Below are positions 7,085 to 15,224 of a stretch of DNA of 40,496 nucleotides, in pieces. Position 1 is the first letter of the stretch. Each line of letters starts with the position of its first letter. Under the pieces are notes generated by a model, which did no database searches, was not told the DNA's origin, and saw only the letters and a program-made list of their open reading frames with translations. Source of the stretch: an uncultured Oscillospiraceae bacterium (GTDB lineage Bacteria; Bacillota; Clostridia; Oscillospirales; Acutalibacteraceae); NCBI GenBank assembly GCA_900544375.1, contig UQUZ01000019.1, forward strand, positions 1 to 40,496. Direction: 5' to 3'. The translations under genes were made by a program, and so were the position numbers.

Positions 7085-8225
7085 TCCAAAGCTCAATGAA
7101 ATCCGCAAAGAAATCAACGCCATCGACAACCAGCTCCTGCCGCTTTTGATGCGGCGGATGGATGCAGCCGGGAAGGTAGCGGATATTAAACGCGAAGCCG
7201 GAATTCCAGTGTTGGACGCGCAGCGGGAGCAGCAGATTCTCGACCGGATACGCGAGCGCGGCGGTGCGTACGGAACCGCCCTTCAAGGCGTTTATGCTGC
7301 CATGATGGAGGCTAGCCGCGCCCTGCAACACGATGCGCTCGGCGGTGGGCAGGCACTGCGCGATCAATTAAAGCAGGCGCTGGCCGCAGGCAATGTGTGG
7401 CCGCAAGCGCCCCGCATCGCCTGCTCCGGCGTAAATGGAGCCTATTCCGACGCTGCCTCCCGCCTGCTTTTTCCGCAGCGGGATGTTTCGTTTTATCACG
7501 GCTTTGAGGATGTGTTTGCTGCCGTGGCGGAGGGCAAGGCCGATTTCGGCGTTGTTCCAATCGAAAATTCGTACGCAGGCTCTGTACATGAAACGTTTGA
7601 CCTGATGCTTCGCCATCGCCTTTCGATTTCCGCGGCGGTGGATTTGCCGATCCATCATTGTTTGATGGCGCTGCCAGGCGTGCATCTGAATCTCCTAAAA
7701 CGTGTTTATTCCCATCCGCAGGGGCTCGCTCAATGCGCCGAATATTTAGAGGCGCATGGTCTGGCCCCCATCCCCTGTTCCAACACAGCGGCGGCGGCAA
7801 AACTGCTCGCCGAAACGAGCCAACAGGATGCAGCCGCGATTGCTTCGGCAGATGCCGCCCACAACTTTGGGCTTCAAATTTTGGCGCGCGATATTCAAAC
7901 GAGTAAAAACAACGCCACCCGCTTCATCGCCATCTCCCGCGAAATGAGGATCACGCCGCAGGCGGATAAAATCAGCTTGATTTTCACTTTGCCGCACACC
8001 ACCGGCTCCCTCTATGGCGTGCTTTCCCGCTTTGCCCGTTGCGGGCTGAATTTGACGAAGATTGAATCCCGCCCGATTCCGGACAGCAACTTCCAATACT
8101 ATTTCTACCTTGATTTTACAGGCAGCGTTCGGGAGGAAGCAACGCTTCACCTGCTCTGTGCCCTACAGGATGAACTGCCCGCATTTACGCTTCTTGGTAA
8201 CTATCAGGAAATGACGGGCACATAA
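7077..8225 (+). CDS. pheA: bifunctional chorismate mutase / prephenate dehydratase (P-protein)
   Basis: Carries out chorismate to prephenate to phenylpyruvate, the branch to phenylalanine. Three domains are visible in 382 residues: an AroQ-type chorismate mutase (about 1-85, INAIDNQLLPLLMRRM...VADIK), the dehydratase (about 105-290, GVNGAYSDAA, VPIENSYAGSVHET, and NNATRF with the catalytic Thr), and a C-terminal ACT domain (about 300-380) with the ESRPIPDSNFQYYFYLD Phe-binding motif. Feedback by Phe is therefore expected. As the last gene of the operon its product, Phe, is what the upstream leader peptide senses. No tyrA or aspartate-type transaminase lies in the window. Confidence 0.95.
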   Translation: MDNPKLNEIRKEINAIDNQLLPLLMRRMDAAGKVADIKREAGIPVLDAQREQQILDRIRERGGAYGTALQGVYAAMMEASRALQHDALGGGQALRDQLKQALAAGNVWPQAPRIACSGVNGAYSDAASRLLFPQRDVSFYHGFEDVFAAVAEGKADFGVVPIENSYAGSVHETFDLMLRHRLSISAAVDLPIHHCLMALPGVHLNLLKRVYSHPQGLAQCAEYLEAHGLAPIPCSNTAAAAKLLAETSQQDAAAIASADAAHNFGLQILARDIQTSKNNATRFIAISREMRITPQADKISLIFTLPHTTGSLYGVLSRFARCGLNLTKIESRPIPDSNFQYYFYLDFTGSVREEATLHLLCALQDELPAFTLLGNYQEMTGT

Positions 8226-8228
8226 GGA

Positions 8229-8265
8229 AACCGGAAGGTTGGACAAAAATGCCCGCCTTCCGGTT
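8229..8265 (+). terminator. terminator after pheA
   Basis: Ten-base perfect arms (8229-8238 AACCGGAAGG and 8256-8265) with a 17-base loop, 3 bases after the pheA stop. The T tract that follows is short (TTATTTC). It lies between convergent pheA and the deacetylase gene and could serve both. Confidence 0.65.
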
Positions 8266-8337
8266 ATTTCATTCGGAGCCGCCTATTTTCAGGCCGGAAA
8301 TCACCTGCACTGTTCCTGTTCTGCTCCAACTGCGTTA

Positions 8338-9039
8338 TCATTTTGATTCATACTCATACAGCTGTGATACAGTCGCAAACTGAAAGCCTCTCTTCTTGAG
8401 CTCCAGAATTATTTTTTCCAGTGACTTGACTGTTTGCGCATTGTCGTCATGGAAAACGATAATATCCCCATCCTGTACCTTGTTGATAAGGGCGGTGTAA
8501 ATATTTTCTGCATTCGGAGCTTCCCAATCACCGCTGTCGATGGTCCATAATACAAGAGGAAGGCCGATTGCTTTTTGAACATCTTGCGTATATCTTCCAT
8601 AAGGCGGGCGAACATACTTCATCGGATAGTCCGGCAGGATTTCTTTCAGTTTTTCTTCTGTCTGTTGGATTTCCCATTGTATTTTCCGGCTGTCTAATTG
8701 CGTGAGGTCCGGGTGGGAGAAGGTATGATTCCCGATTTCATGCCCACTTGCAGCTATCTCCCGAATCAGCAGCTCGTTTCCGGTAAACTTTTCGCCTATC
8801 AGAAAGAAGGTAGCCGGAACCTGCTGTTCATACAAAATATCCAGCACCTGCGGGGTATAATGGGCGTTTGGGCCATCGTCAAAGGTCAGCGCAACGACAG
8901 GCTGCCCGGGATTGATTTGCGCCGTGATGGCGTCACGTTTTATACGATGGGAGACTCCTGCAAGCAGCCCAATAACGACCAATACAATCACAACGCAGAT
9001 GAGGGCGCCGAATAATACATTTTTCCGTTTCACTTCCAT
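8338..9039 (-). CDS. membrane-anchored polysaccharide deacetylase (NodB domain)
   Basis: A 233-residue protein with one N-terminal membrane segment (about residues 8-30, hydrophobic, preceded by KRK) and an extracellular NodB/CE4 deacetylase domain: TFDDGPNAHYTPQVLDIL, the metal-binding HEIGNHTFSHPD (Asp and two His), RPPYGRYT, LWTIDSGDWEAP and IIVFHDD. Such enzymes remove N-acetyl groups from peptidoglycan or poly-N-acetylglucosamine. The start overlaps by 10 bases the end of the upstream glycosyltransferase gene, so both proteins are probably made together; this favours a role in modifying the polymer made by that enzyme (IcaB-like) over sporulation PdaA function. This is inference from context. 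Confidence 0.88.
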   Translation of the reverse strand: MEVKRKNVLFGALICVVIVLVVIGLLAGVSHRIKRDAITAQINPGQPVVALTFDDGPNAHYTPQVLDILYEQQVPATFFLIGEKFTGNELLIREIAASGHEIGNHTFSHPDLTQLDSRKIQWEIQQTEEKLKEILPDYPMKYVRPPYGRYTQDVQKAIGLPLVLWTIDSGDWEAPNAENIYTALINKVQDGDIIVFHDDNAQTVKSLEKIILELKKRGFQFATVSQLYEYESK

Positions 9040-10298
9040 TCTCCCTTTCTATGCAGCAGCCGGATCAGGTAGCCGTGTAATGCCGCCGTACTTTGAATGG
9101 CCTGGAAAAACAAAAGAAAACACAGAAATCCCAAAATGCTATTTTGAAATGGAATCCCCAATTTCTTCTGATAGAGATACATACTTAGAAAGAGTAGAAT
9201 GCAAACGGCTACCGTCAATAAGGTGAGAAATCCAGCGAAATAATAAAATCCAAAAAATGCGAGTATTATTCCTGGGATGAGTCCAAATAGGAAGGCAAGA
9301 TCAAGGTAGATAATAGAAAGATTCACGAAAGTAAAATAGCGGGCATATCCCGTCCCCTGTTTCCAAGGCGGAACAGAGGATAATCCCTCCAACATACCGA
9401 TTGCCCACCGCTTGCGTTGATTGTACAGGCCATTGAATGTTTCGGGAACCGTTGTATAACCGACCGCCCCAGGCTCATAAGTGGACGGAAGCTTCTGGCG
9501 GAGCAGTTGATAAGTCAGTACAATATCTTCCCCCATCACATCCTGCCACCCGCCTATTTGCTGAACCGCCTCGGTTTGATAAGCACTGAAAGCGCCCTGT
9601 GCCACCAAGGTTGATTGATAGCTGCCCTGGAACCGTTTGATCGCAGCAATGCTAAGCAGGTAATCATAATTTTGCATTCTTGCGGCCAGGGAAGCTTTGG
9701 CATTCTGAACGAACAAATTGCCGGCAACGCACACGCTTCCACAGGATACAATATGGTTCATGATTCTTTGTACTGCTTGTTTTTGCAAGTAGGTGTCGGC
9801 GTCTACTGTGATAAAATGCGGGGTGTGAATCATTGCTAGGCCATAATTCAGTGCATGAGCTTTTCCTGGCTGGTCACAGTAAACATATTCGATGGAGCAG
9901 TTTGTAAGAGCAGCCGTCTGCATGTTCATGATTTGCTGTTTGGTATGATCATTGGATCCATTATCAACAACAATCAGCCGAATACGTCCGGCGTACTGCT
10001 GGTTTAAAATCGCTTGAATAGAACGGGCAATATTTTTTTCTTCGTTATGCGCACACATAAGAATCGTTGTGTCTTCCGCAATATCGGGATATCTTTTTAA
10101 TTTCCAGTGCAATAGATTGGAAAAAAACATGGCACTCATCAAAAAACCAGGCAGCAGGGCAATTCCGATGATTACCCACCAAACATAAACACTGGGGAAA
10201 ATATAAGAAACCTCCTGCGCCCAGCCGATTGCAAAGAATAGAGAAACGGCCAGCCACAGTCCGCCGAAACAAATCGACAGAATAAACTTGAATTTCAA
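9030..10298 (-). CDS. processive family-2 glycosyltransferase (poly-GlcNAc synthase-like)
   Basis: A 422-residue inner-membrane GT2 enzyme. Two membrane segments come first (about residues 5-25 and 35-60), then the catalytic domain with CAHNEEKNIARSI, VVDNGSNDHT, the metal-binding VDADTYL, the acceptor-base region GGWQDVMGEDIVL and the QRKRWAIG (QxxRW) motif of processive synthases, then several C-terminal membrane segments. Length and order match IcaA/PgaC and NodC. The start is taken as TTG at 10298 because AGAGGTGATC, a near-perfect extended ribosome site, lies just before it; the ORF extends further upstream to 10412 with no ribosome site. The deacetylase overlapping its 3' end supports synthesis of a partly de-acetylated beta-glucosamine-type polymer. 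Confidence 0.85.
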   Translation of the reverse strand: MKFKFILSICFGGLWLAVSLFFAIGWAQEVSYIFPSVYVWWVIIGIALLPGFLMSAMFFSNLLHWKLKRYPDIAEDTTILMCAHNEEKNIARSIQAILNQQYAGRIRLIVVDNGSNDHTKQQIMNMQTAALTNCSIEYVYCDQPGKAHALNYGLAMIHTPHFITVDADTYLQKQAVQRIMNHIVSCGSVCVAGNLFVQNAKASLAARMQNYDYLLSIAAIKRFQGSYQSTLVAQGAFSAYQTEAVQQIGGWQDVMGEDIVLTYQLLRQKLPSTYEPGAVGYTTVPETFNGLYNQRKRWAIGMLEGLSSVPPWKQGTGYARYFTFVNLSIIYLDLAFLFGLIPGIILAFFGFYYFAGFLTLLTVAVCILLFLSMYLYQKKLGIPFQNSILGFLCFLLFFQAIQSTAALHGYLIRLLHRKGEWK

Positions 10299-10384
10299 AT
10301 GATCACCTCTTTCCCTCCAATATATGCCGCTACAGGGAAAGGGGTGTTTTCTTGAACACGGCTCGTCCGTTGCACCGCAGCCCG

Positions 10385-10414
10385 GTATGGTCCAAGCCCA
10401 AGCTTGGGCCATAC
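10385..10414. promoter_or_regulatory. bulged dyad in the divergent glycosyltransferase/plsC intergenic region
   Basis: GTATGG (10385-10390) pairs with CCATAC (10409-10414) around the palindrome CCCAAGCTTGGG (10397-10408), leaving a 6-base bulge. It lies about 90 bases upstream of the glycosyltransferase start and could be an operator or a leader hairpin. No partner regulator is in the window. Confidence 0.3.
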
Positions 10415-10468
10415 TATGCGTTTTTTCTGTTGCCTTCCTTTAGAATGATATATTTCTGCTGCTTTCCC

Positions 10469-10497
10469 TTGTTTTTTACGGATCGGGGTGCTATGAT
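10469..10497 (+). promoter_or_regulatory. plsC promoter
   Basis: TTGTTT (10469-10474), 17-base spacer, TATGAT (10492-10497). The predicted start point near 10504 leaves only a short leader to the ATG at 10532 and excludes the in-frame ATG at 10493 as the start of translation. Confidence 0.6.
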
Positions 10498-10531
10498 TAA
10501 GAGCAACAAGCGACAAGGGAGAATCCATTTT

Positions 10532-11239
10532 ATGCGTACAATCATCTGGTTTATCTATTTTTGGGGCTATCTGCTCGCAGTCCTGCCAAAAACGCACCGC
10601 ATGAAAAAGCTCACGCAGGCCGGTAAAATCGAGGAGCGGGATGCAATCGTGACAGAAGCGGTTCAAAAATGGTCCCGCCGGCTTTTAAAACTCGCCGGTG
10701 TGAAGGTAACTGTTCAGGGGTTGGAAAACATCCCAGAGGGCGCGGCGGTTTTCGTCAGCAATCATCAAGGCCTGTTTGATATTCCCACACTGCTCGGTTA
10801 TCTGGATCGGCCGCATGGCCTAATTGCCAAAAAAGAAGCGGAGAAAATCCCTATGATCCGCACATGGATGCGTTATCTCGGCTGTATTTTTCTGGACCGT
10901 GAAAATGCGCGCAGCGCAATGAACTCCCTGCGGGAGGGCACGGAATTGCTGAAAAAAGGCTATTCGATCACAATCTTTCCAGAGGGCACGCGAAGCCGCA
11001 GTGATCAGATGGGGGATTTTAAAAGCGGAGCCTTTAAAATGGCGGAAAAAGCAAAGGCGCCGCTCATCCCTGTGCGCATCAGCGGCACTTATAAGGTGAT
11101 GGAGGCCAATCATATGTGGATCAAACCCGCAAACGTGACGCTCACAGTATTGCCGCCGATCCCCACTGCCGGACTATCCCGCGAGGAGCTGAAAGAGCTC
11201 GGCTCCGCGATCCGGGAAAAAATCGCATCAGCCGGCTAA
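10532..11239 (+). CDS. plsC: 1-acyl-sn-glycerol-3-phosphate acyltransferase
   Basis: Adds the second acyl chain to lysophosphatidic acid to give phosphatidic acid, at the cytoplasmic membrane. The 235-residue protein begins with a hydrophobic segment (IIWFIYFWGYLLAVL), then shows the catalytic NHQGLFD (HX4D) motif, the FLDRENARSAMNSL block, FPEGTRSRS substrate motif and PVRISGTY. The size is typical of bacterial PlsC. The ATG at 10532 has GGGAGA about 9 bases upstream and lies just downstream of a promoter; a much longer in-frame ORF starting at 10352 has no support. The acyl donor would be acyl-ACP or acyl-phosphate routes; only acpP of that pathway is in this window. Confidence 0.9.
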   Translation: MRTIIWFIYFWGYLLAVLPKTHRMKKLTQAGKIEERDAIVTEAVQKWSRRLLKLAGVKVTVQGLENIPEGAAVFVSNHQGLFDIPTLLGYLDRPHGLIAKKEAEKIPMIRTWMRYLGCIFLDRENARSAMNSLREGTELLKKGYSITIFPEGTRSRSDQMGDFKSGAFKMAEKAKAPLIPVRISGTYKVMEANHMWIKPANVTLTVLPPIPTAGLSREELKELGSAIREKIASAG

Positions 11240-11254
11240 AAGCCTCCTTTTTAC

Positions 11255-11302
11255 ACAGAAAATCGCCCATGGAACAAGCTTGTTCCATGGGCGATTTTCT
11301 GT
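11255..11302. terminator. 24-bp perfect palindrome, bidirectional terminator
   Basis: Every base from 11255 to 11278 pairs with 11302 to 11279, centred on AAGCTT, with an AAAA/TTTT outer part. It lies between the convergent plsC (ends 11239) and the small peptide gene (ends 11310) and can stop transcription from both sides. The full-length perfection is unusual for a terminator. Confidence 0.8.
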
Positions 11303-11309
11303 ACACGGC

Positions 11310-11420
11310 TTAGCCAAAAATCTTGGCAACGATGGACTGCATCCATTCGCCAAACGCCTTGGCAATTGGATCGGAAATCCCGCTAAGCAGGCCTAAAACC
11401 ACTTCCATAATTGCAATCAT
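11310..11420 (-). CDS. 36-residue amphipathic peptide (PSM-beta or leaderless-bacteriocin-like)
   Basis: A 36-codon ORF with a good ribosome site (GGAAAGGAAG, 7 bases before the ATG) and a strong terminator directly behind its stop. The product starts MIAIMEVVLGLLSG, has a Pro at residue 18 between two potential helices, and ends EWMQSIVAKIFG; charged residues are few (E6, D17, K21, E25, K33). It has no signal peptide. The composition and the SIV..KIFG ending recall beta-class phenol-soluble modulins and some leaderless bacteriocins, but 36 residues is shorter than the usual 44 and no transporter or immunity gene is adjacent. An in-frame ATG at 11450 would add 10 residues but lies upstream of the ribosome site. 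It could also be a membrane toxin of a type I system. Confidence 0.6.
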   Translation of the reverse strand: MIAIMEVVLGLLSGISDPIAKAFGEWMQSIVAKIFG

Positions 11421-11485
11421 TCCAACACTTCCTTTCCCTTTCAAATTCATCATGCTTTGGTCAAAAATTTAGCATAAAAATATGA

Positions 11486-11513
11486 ACTATATATGAACGG
11501 CACACTGCTGAAA
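11486..11513 (-). promoter_or_regulatory. possible promoter of the 36-residue peptide gene
   Basis: On the minus strand TTTCAG (11508-11513), 16-base spacer, TATAGT (11486-11491). The -10 region overlaps a tandem repeat of GTTCATAT (two copies 11 bases apart) that might bind a regulator. The upstream gene ends only 13 bases away at 11526, so read-through from it is the alternative. Confidence 0.35.
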
Positions 11514-11525
11514 CAGTTTGCCGAT

Positions 11526-12323
11526 TCACGACGCTTTTTCACGAATAAAAATATGCTTTACATGGGCATTTGCCGTGTCGCGCGGCTCAATTTCAAAGCG
11601 GTCCATCGCCTGGATAAGCTGCGACAGCTTCTGATAGCCATAATTGCGGCTGTCAAACGAGGGCTGCTTCTTTAAAAGGAGGTTGCCGACATCCCCTAAG
11701 AATGCCCAACCATTTTCATCCGCTAAATCATTGACTGAAACGATAATCATTTCGGATACTTCCTGCGGCAGCCTATTCCCCTTCTGCCGCACGGCGGCTG
11801 CCGGCATTCCAATTCCAGGCTCTTCGAGCGCCGGCTGGCTTCCCCTTGCTTTCATAGAACGCTGTTTTTTCTTTTTATCATCAGATAAAATCTCAAGATA
11901 AATAAACCGGTCGCAGGCTGAGATAAACGGTGTTGGCGTTTTTTGTTCGCCAATTCCAATCACCAGCTTGCCCGCTTCGCGCAGACGGGTAGCAAGCCTC
12001 GTAAAATCGCAGTCGCTCGATACCAAGCAAAAGCCATCCACACGGTTGGTATAGAGAATGTCCATCGCGTCGATAATCATAGCGGAATCCGTCGAATTCT
12101 TTCCTGTTGTATAACTATATTGCTGTATGGGGGTCACGGCATTCTCCAGCAGCACCTTTTTCCAGCCAGAAAGCGTCGGCTGTGTCCAATCCCCATAGAT
12201 TCGTTTAATTGTCGGCGTGCCATAACGTGCAATCTCCGCAAGCATTGCCTTCACATTTGCATAGGGTACATTATCTGCGTCGATGAGAACCGCCAGCCGC
12301 AGATCCGGCGATGATTCCTGCAT
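11526..12323 (-). CDS. NYN-domain protein with C-terminal OST-HTH/LOTUS-type domain
   Basis: A 265-residue protein. The N-terminal half is a PIN-like NYN domain with conserved acidic residues (LIDADNVPYANVKAML, DSAMIIDAMDIL, LVSSDCDFTRLATRLREAGK) as in limkain-b1/MARF1-type proteins, probably an RNA-binding nuclease. After a linker rich in Lys/Gln (about 165-185) comes a helical region (LPQEVSEMIIVSVNDLA...FLGDVGNLLLKKQPSFDSRNYGYQKLSQLIQ) fitting the LOTUS fold. ATG 12323 is chosen because AAAGGAG lies 8 bases upstream; the ORF's GTG at 12329 is too close to it. The target RNA is unknown. It lies on the same strand just upstream of the 36-residue peptide gene. Confidence 0.82.
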   Translation of the reverse strand: MQESSPDLRLAVLIDADNVPYANVKAMLAEIARYGTPTIKRIYGDWTQPTLSGWKKVLLENAVTPIQQYSYTTGKNSTDSAMIIDAMDILYTNRVDGFCLVSSDCDFTRLATRLREAGKLVIGIGEQKTPTPFISACDRFIYLEILSDDKKKKQRSMKARGSQPALEEPGIGMPAAAVRQKGNRLPQEVSEMIIVSVNDLADENGWAFLGDVGNLLLKKQPSFDSRNYGYQKLSQLIQAMDRFEIEPRDTANAHVKHIFIREKAS

Positions 12324-12526
12324 AAACACGCTCCTTTCCTGTTTCTCTTTTCTTCAGTATACCGCGTTATGGGGTCGAAAACAAGCCAAATTTGCCGCAT
12401 GAGCCAAACCCTCACACCATCCTGCTCTTTTCCAAACAAGAACACATGAAAAAGCTGAATGGACCAGATTCCTGGGCTCCTTTTCCCAAAAATAACGCCG
12501 TTTTTTATCAAGCGGGTAAGACGGCC

Positions 12527-13729
12527 CTATTCCTTCACCGCTCCATCCAGCTCTTTCTTCTCTGCTTGAATCGTTTTGATAGCAGCATAAAACGCCGCTG
12601 CAAGGGCTCCAGCAGTAGGAATCTCCCTTTCCCGATAAAAACCCGGGCGCAGGGATTCTGGCTGCGCAAAATCCACCAGCCCGTTTTTCCGCGTACACTT
12701 TCTCAAGTTTTCCATTGCTCTTTTTACGCAATCCAAATAGGACTTATTTTCAGTTTTTTGATAGATATCCCACACAAACACGGTAAGAATCGCCCCGGCC
12801 TCCGTATCAGGCAAGGAGGTAGCGGGCAAACGTGGGAAGGCCCCATCCCTCCCACACAGAGCGCATAGACGATCCGCCAAGAGACAGCCGTGAACCGCCA
12901 ATTTCACGCTGCGGGAATCCGAGCTGGGAAGGTATCGGGCCGTTTCCATCATTCCAAAAGCCAGTGCCGCACAGGCTTTGCTCCACCCAAATGATCCAAT
13001 GGGAAGCCCGCTGCCTCGGTCAAACCCTTCCGCCGGCAGCCCCTTCACCGGGTGCATACCATCGAGCAGGTATTCATTGAGCTGACGCATGGCAAGATTC
13101 AGATAAAACGGTTCCCCATAGGCTGCCGCATAAGCGGCTAAAAATGGGCAAACATCTCCAATCGTCCTGGCAAAGCGCAGGTCAGGGGCATCCGGATTTG
13201 CCGGAATTGTATCCGATTCCCCCGCGAGCGATTGTAAAAGATGCGCTGTTTGTTCCATGGCCGGGCGGATATGCTCAAGCTCTATGCCCGGATACGAAAG
13301 CACCGCATAGGCAAGAAGGGCATCTTCCGTGTGATCCATGGGGATTTTCCATCTGCCGTCAGGCAGCAGGAGGGATTCCGCATAAGCCCGCCCAGCCGAA
13401 AACAAACCCGGAGCTTGGTCTTTCGCAAGCCCTGCCGCCAGTAAAAGCTTTGCCGCGCGCACACGCACAAGCCTTTGTGCATCCACACCGCTGCGCCGCA
13501 TCGCAATGCGAAAGGTAAGCGTATCCTCTTCCGGAAAAGCCGGCATATGGCGCAGCATTGCCTCTGCTTTGCGCCCCACAGCATCGCGCCACTCTGCTTC
13601 ATTCGCAAACGTGCCAATCCCTCTCCGGCCAAACCATCTGCGCAGAAGGGGCTGCAAGCATATGCATATTGCCATACAGCACAGAAGCAACAGGAGGAGC
13701 AAAAACACAATCCATCCGTTCTTCCACAC
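12527..13729 (-). CDS. membrane-anchored (alpha/alpha)6-barrel glycosidase-like protein
   Basis: About 400 residues: an N-terminal membrane anchor (WIVFLLLLLLLCCMAICICL) followed by a helical domain with repeated aromatic/His/Asp motifs such as DHTEDALLAYAVL, IGDVCPFLAAYAAAYG, GFDRGSGLPIGSFGWSKACAALAFGMMETA and AFPRLPATSLPDTEAGAIL. The pattern suggests the GH88/GH105 (unsaturated glucuronyl hydrolase) or a related six-hairpin family; I cannot place it firmly. The GTG at 13729 is preferred because the ribosome site GAGGTGAT includes the earlier in-frame GTG (13738). It has an extracytoplasmic orientation and lies among envelope genes, so a role in cell-wall or host glycan processing is possible. 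Low Asp-Asp conservation leaves activity unproven. Confidence 0.5.
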   Translation of the reverse strand: MWKNGWIVFLLLLLLLCCMAICICLQPLLRRWFGRRGIGTFANEAEWRDAVGRKAEAMLRHMPAFPEEDTLTFRIAMRRSGVDAQRLVRVRAAKLLLAAGLAKDQAPGLFSAGRAYAESLLLPDGRWKIPMDHTEDALLAYAVLSYPGIELEHIRPAMEQTAHLLQSLAGESDTIPANPDAPDLRFARTIGDVCPFLAAYAAAYGEPFYLNLAMRQLNEYLLDGMHPVKGLPAEGFDRGSGLPIGSFGWSKACAALAFGMMETARYLPSSDSRSVKLAVHGCLLADRLCALCGRDGAFPRLPATSLPDTEAGAILTVFVWDIYQKTENKSYLDCVKRAMENLRKCTRKNGLVDFAQPESLRPGFYREREIPTAGALAAAFYAAIKTIQAEKKELDGAVKE

Positions 13730-13814
13730 ACGTATCACCTCAAATTTTTCAACCGCTTCGCGGTTTCCCGCTCACTATATCCGGCATTTTGCCCAGGCCA
13801 TTTTTTATTTTACA

Positions 13815-13849
13815 AAAAATAGCAGGCGGAGAGGGTTTCCTCCGCCTGC
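13815..13849 (-). terminator. terminator of the DUF4474 surface protein gene
   Basis: Ten-base perfect arms (13822-13831 GCAGGCGGAG and 13840-13849) with an 8-base loop. Read on the minus strand the stem is followed by a run of T (A residues 13815-13819 on plus). It lies 164 bases beyond the gene end at 14013. Confidence 0.8.
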
Positions 13850-14012
13850 CTGATTGCTCAATCGCCGTGAAACGTATAGATAATCCATGCTTATGATCGT
13901 TTCTTTTTTTACTCCCGGCCGCAGAATTGTGCGTTTTGGCGCAACCAAACTTCCGGGCGTCATTTATGATCGAAAAGCAGAAATCACAGTTTAAAAGAGA
14001 GGTCTTTCAAAC

Positions 14013-15224
14013 TTATACTTCACTGTTTTTCCTCTTTTTCAGAAGAACCGCCGCGCCAATCGCAAGCATACTGCCACCGGCAAGCACGCCGAGTGCGATC
14101 ACACCGCTGTCGCCAGTCTCCGGGATTTCAGCATTCTCTGCCATATTGGGATCCTCCGGCTGGGCAAGCCCCTGCTCCGCCGTAGGATTCACCTTTTCAA
14201 CCGGAGCCTTGGTTGCCGGCGCCTCTGTTGGCGTTACGGTAACCTGAATGTCATCTGTCGTCTGCGCATCGTTGGCGGCATCCTTCACCTCTGCCTGAAC
14301 CTTCGCGCCCCAAGTAAAGGTGACGCGCAGGCCACTGATGGAATAAGTGCCATCCGTTGTGCCATTGCCCTTCTTAAAGCCCTGCTCAATCATGGATTGC
14401 TCAAATGCTTTCAGCATGGCGGCATCCTTCATATCAATTTTGCAGGACATCGTCAGCGCCGACGGCGGCGTGGCCATCAATACGACAAAGCCCGTCTGCC
14501 ACCAATGCTTTTGCATTTTCCTGGTGAAAAGCTCCCCGACATCCTTCTTAGAGAGGGTGAAGCCCATGTTCAGCATATCCTCATCAGAGGCGCAGTCGTA
14601 AAATTCTGTTTCGCGGTTGGTGGTTTTGTTATAAACACCGAGCTCGCCGCCTGTGGTGATGCCATACTGGCCCTTCCAAACCTGAATCAACCAATTTTTG
14701 CCCGCATAATCAAACTTAAAGCGGACGGTGTTGTAGAACATGCCGGTAAACGGCGCGGCTGCATCATACAGCTCGCAGAAGCCGAAATTGCGCTGCCAGG
14801 GATTGATCGGCGTATAGAAAATTTTCTGTGCAACATCGAAATCAAAGCCGATCCCCAAAAGGCCGGCATTGTTCGCGCCGTAGAAAATCTCCTGCGCGGG
14901 GTCATAAAACAGCCCCATCGGAACTTCCGCGTTGCCCACATACATAACGATCTGGGAGATGCCTGTCTGCGGATCTTTCGATACGCCAAAGCCGCTCTTC
15001 TTCGCAGCTTTTTCACTGCCGTTGAGCGCCTGTGCCCCTTGCTCCAGCAAATCCTGCGCATTGACCAGCGCTTCCTCATACTGGCTTGCGGCAGGAGTCG
15101 CCTGCGGCGCCTGTGCCTGAGACTCATCTGCTGCCTGAGCCGGCACTGCAAACAGCGTTGCACACAGCAAGGTCAACGTCATCAGAGCGGCCATGAGTCT
15201 TGCAGCATTCTTGTGCTCTTTCAT
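14013..15224 (-). CDS. secreted DUF4474 protein with LPXTG-like cell-wall anchor
   Basis: A 403-residue surface protein. It has a signal peptide (residues 1-31, LMAALMTLTLLCATLFAVPAQA with cleavage after AQA), an acidic/Ala-rich stretch, a DUF4474-type domain (about 65-300, including WQRNFGFCELYDAAAPFTGMF and WLIQVWKGQYGITTGGELG), a Thr/Pro/Ala linker, and a sortase signal IPETGDSG followed by a hydrophobic segment and KKRKNSEV. The function of DUF4474 is not known; it is seen in secreted Clostridia proteins. ATG 15224 follows AGGAGG by 11 bases. It is a single-gene transcript with its own promoter, an approximately 300-base leader and a terminator, which suggests separate regulation. No sortase gene is in the window. 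Confidence 0.82.
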   Translation of the reverse strand: MKEHKNAARLMAALMTLTLLCATLFAVPAQAADESQAQAPQATPAASQYEEALVNAQDLLEQGAQALNGSEKAAKKSGFGVSKDPQTGISQIVMYVGNAEVPMGLFYDPAQEIFYGANNAGLLGIGFDFDVAQKIFYTPINPWQRNFGFCELYDAAAPFTGMFYNTVRFKFDYAGKNWLIQVWKGQYGITTGGELGVYNKTTNRETEFYDCASDEDMLNMGFTLSKKDVGELFTRKMQKHWWQTGFVVLMATPPSALTMSCKIDMKDAAMLKAFEQSMIEQGFKKGNGTTDGTYSISGLRVTFTWGAKVQAEVKDAANDAQTTDDIQVTVTPTEAPATKAPVEKVNPTAEQGLAQPEDPNMAENAEIPETGDSGVIALGVLAGGSMLAIGAAVLLKKRKNSEV

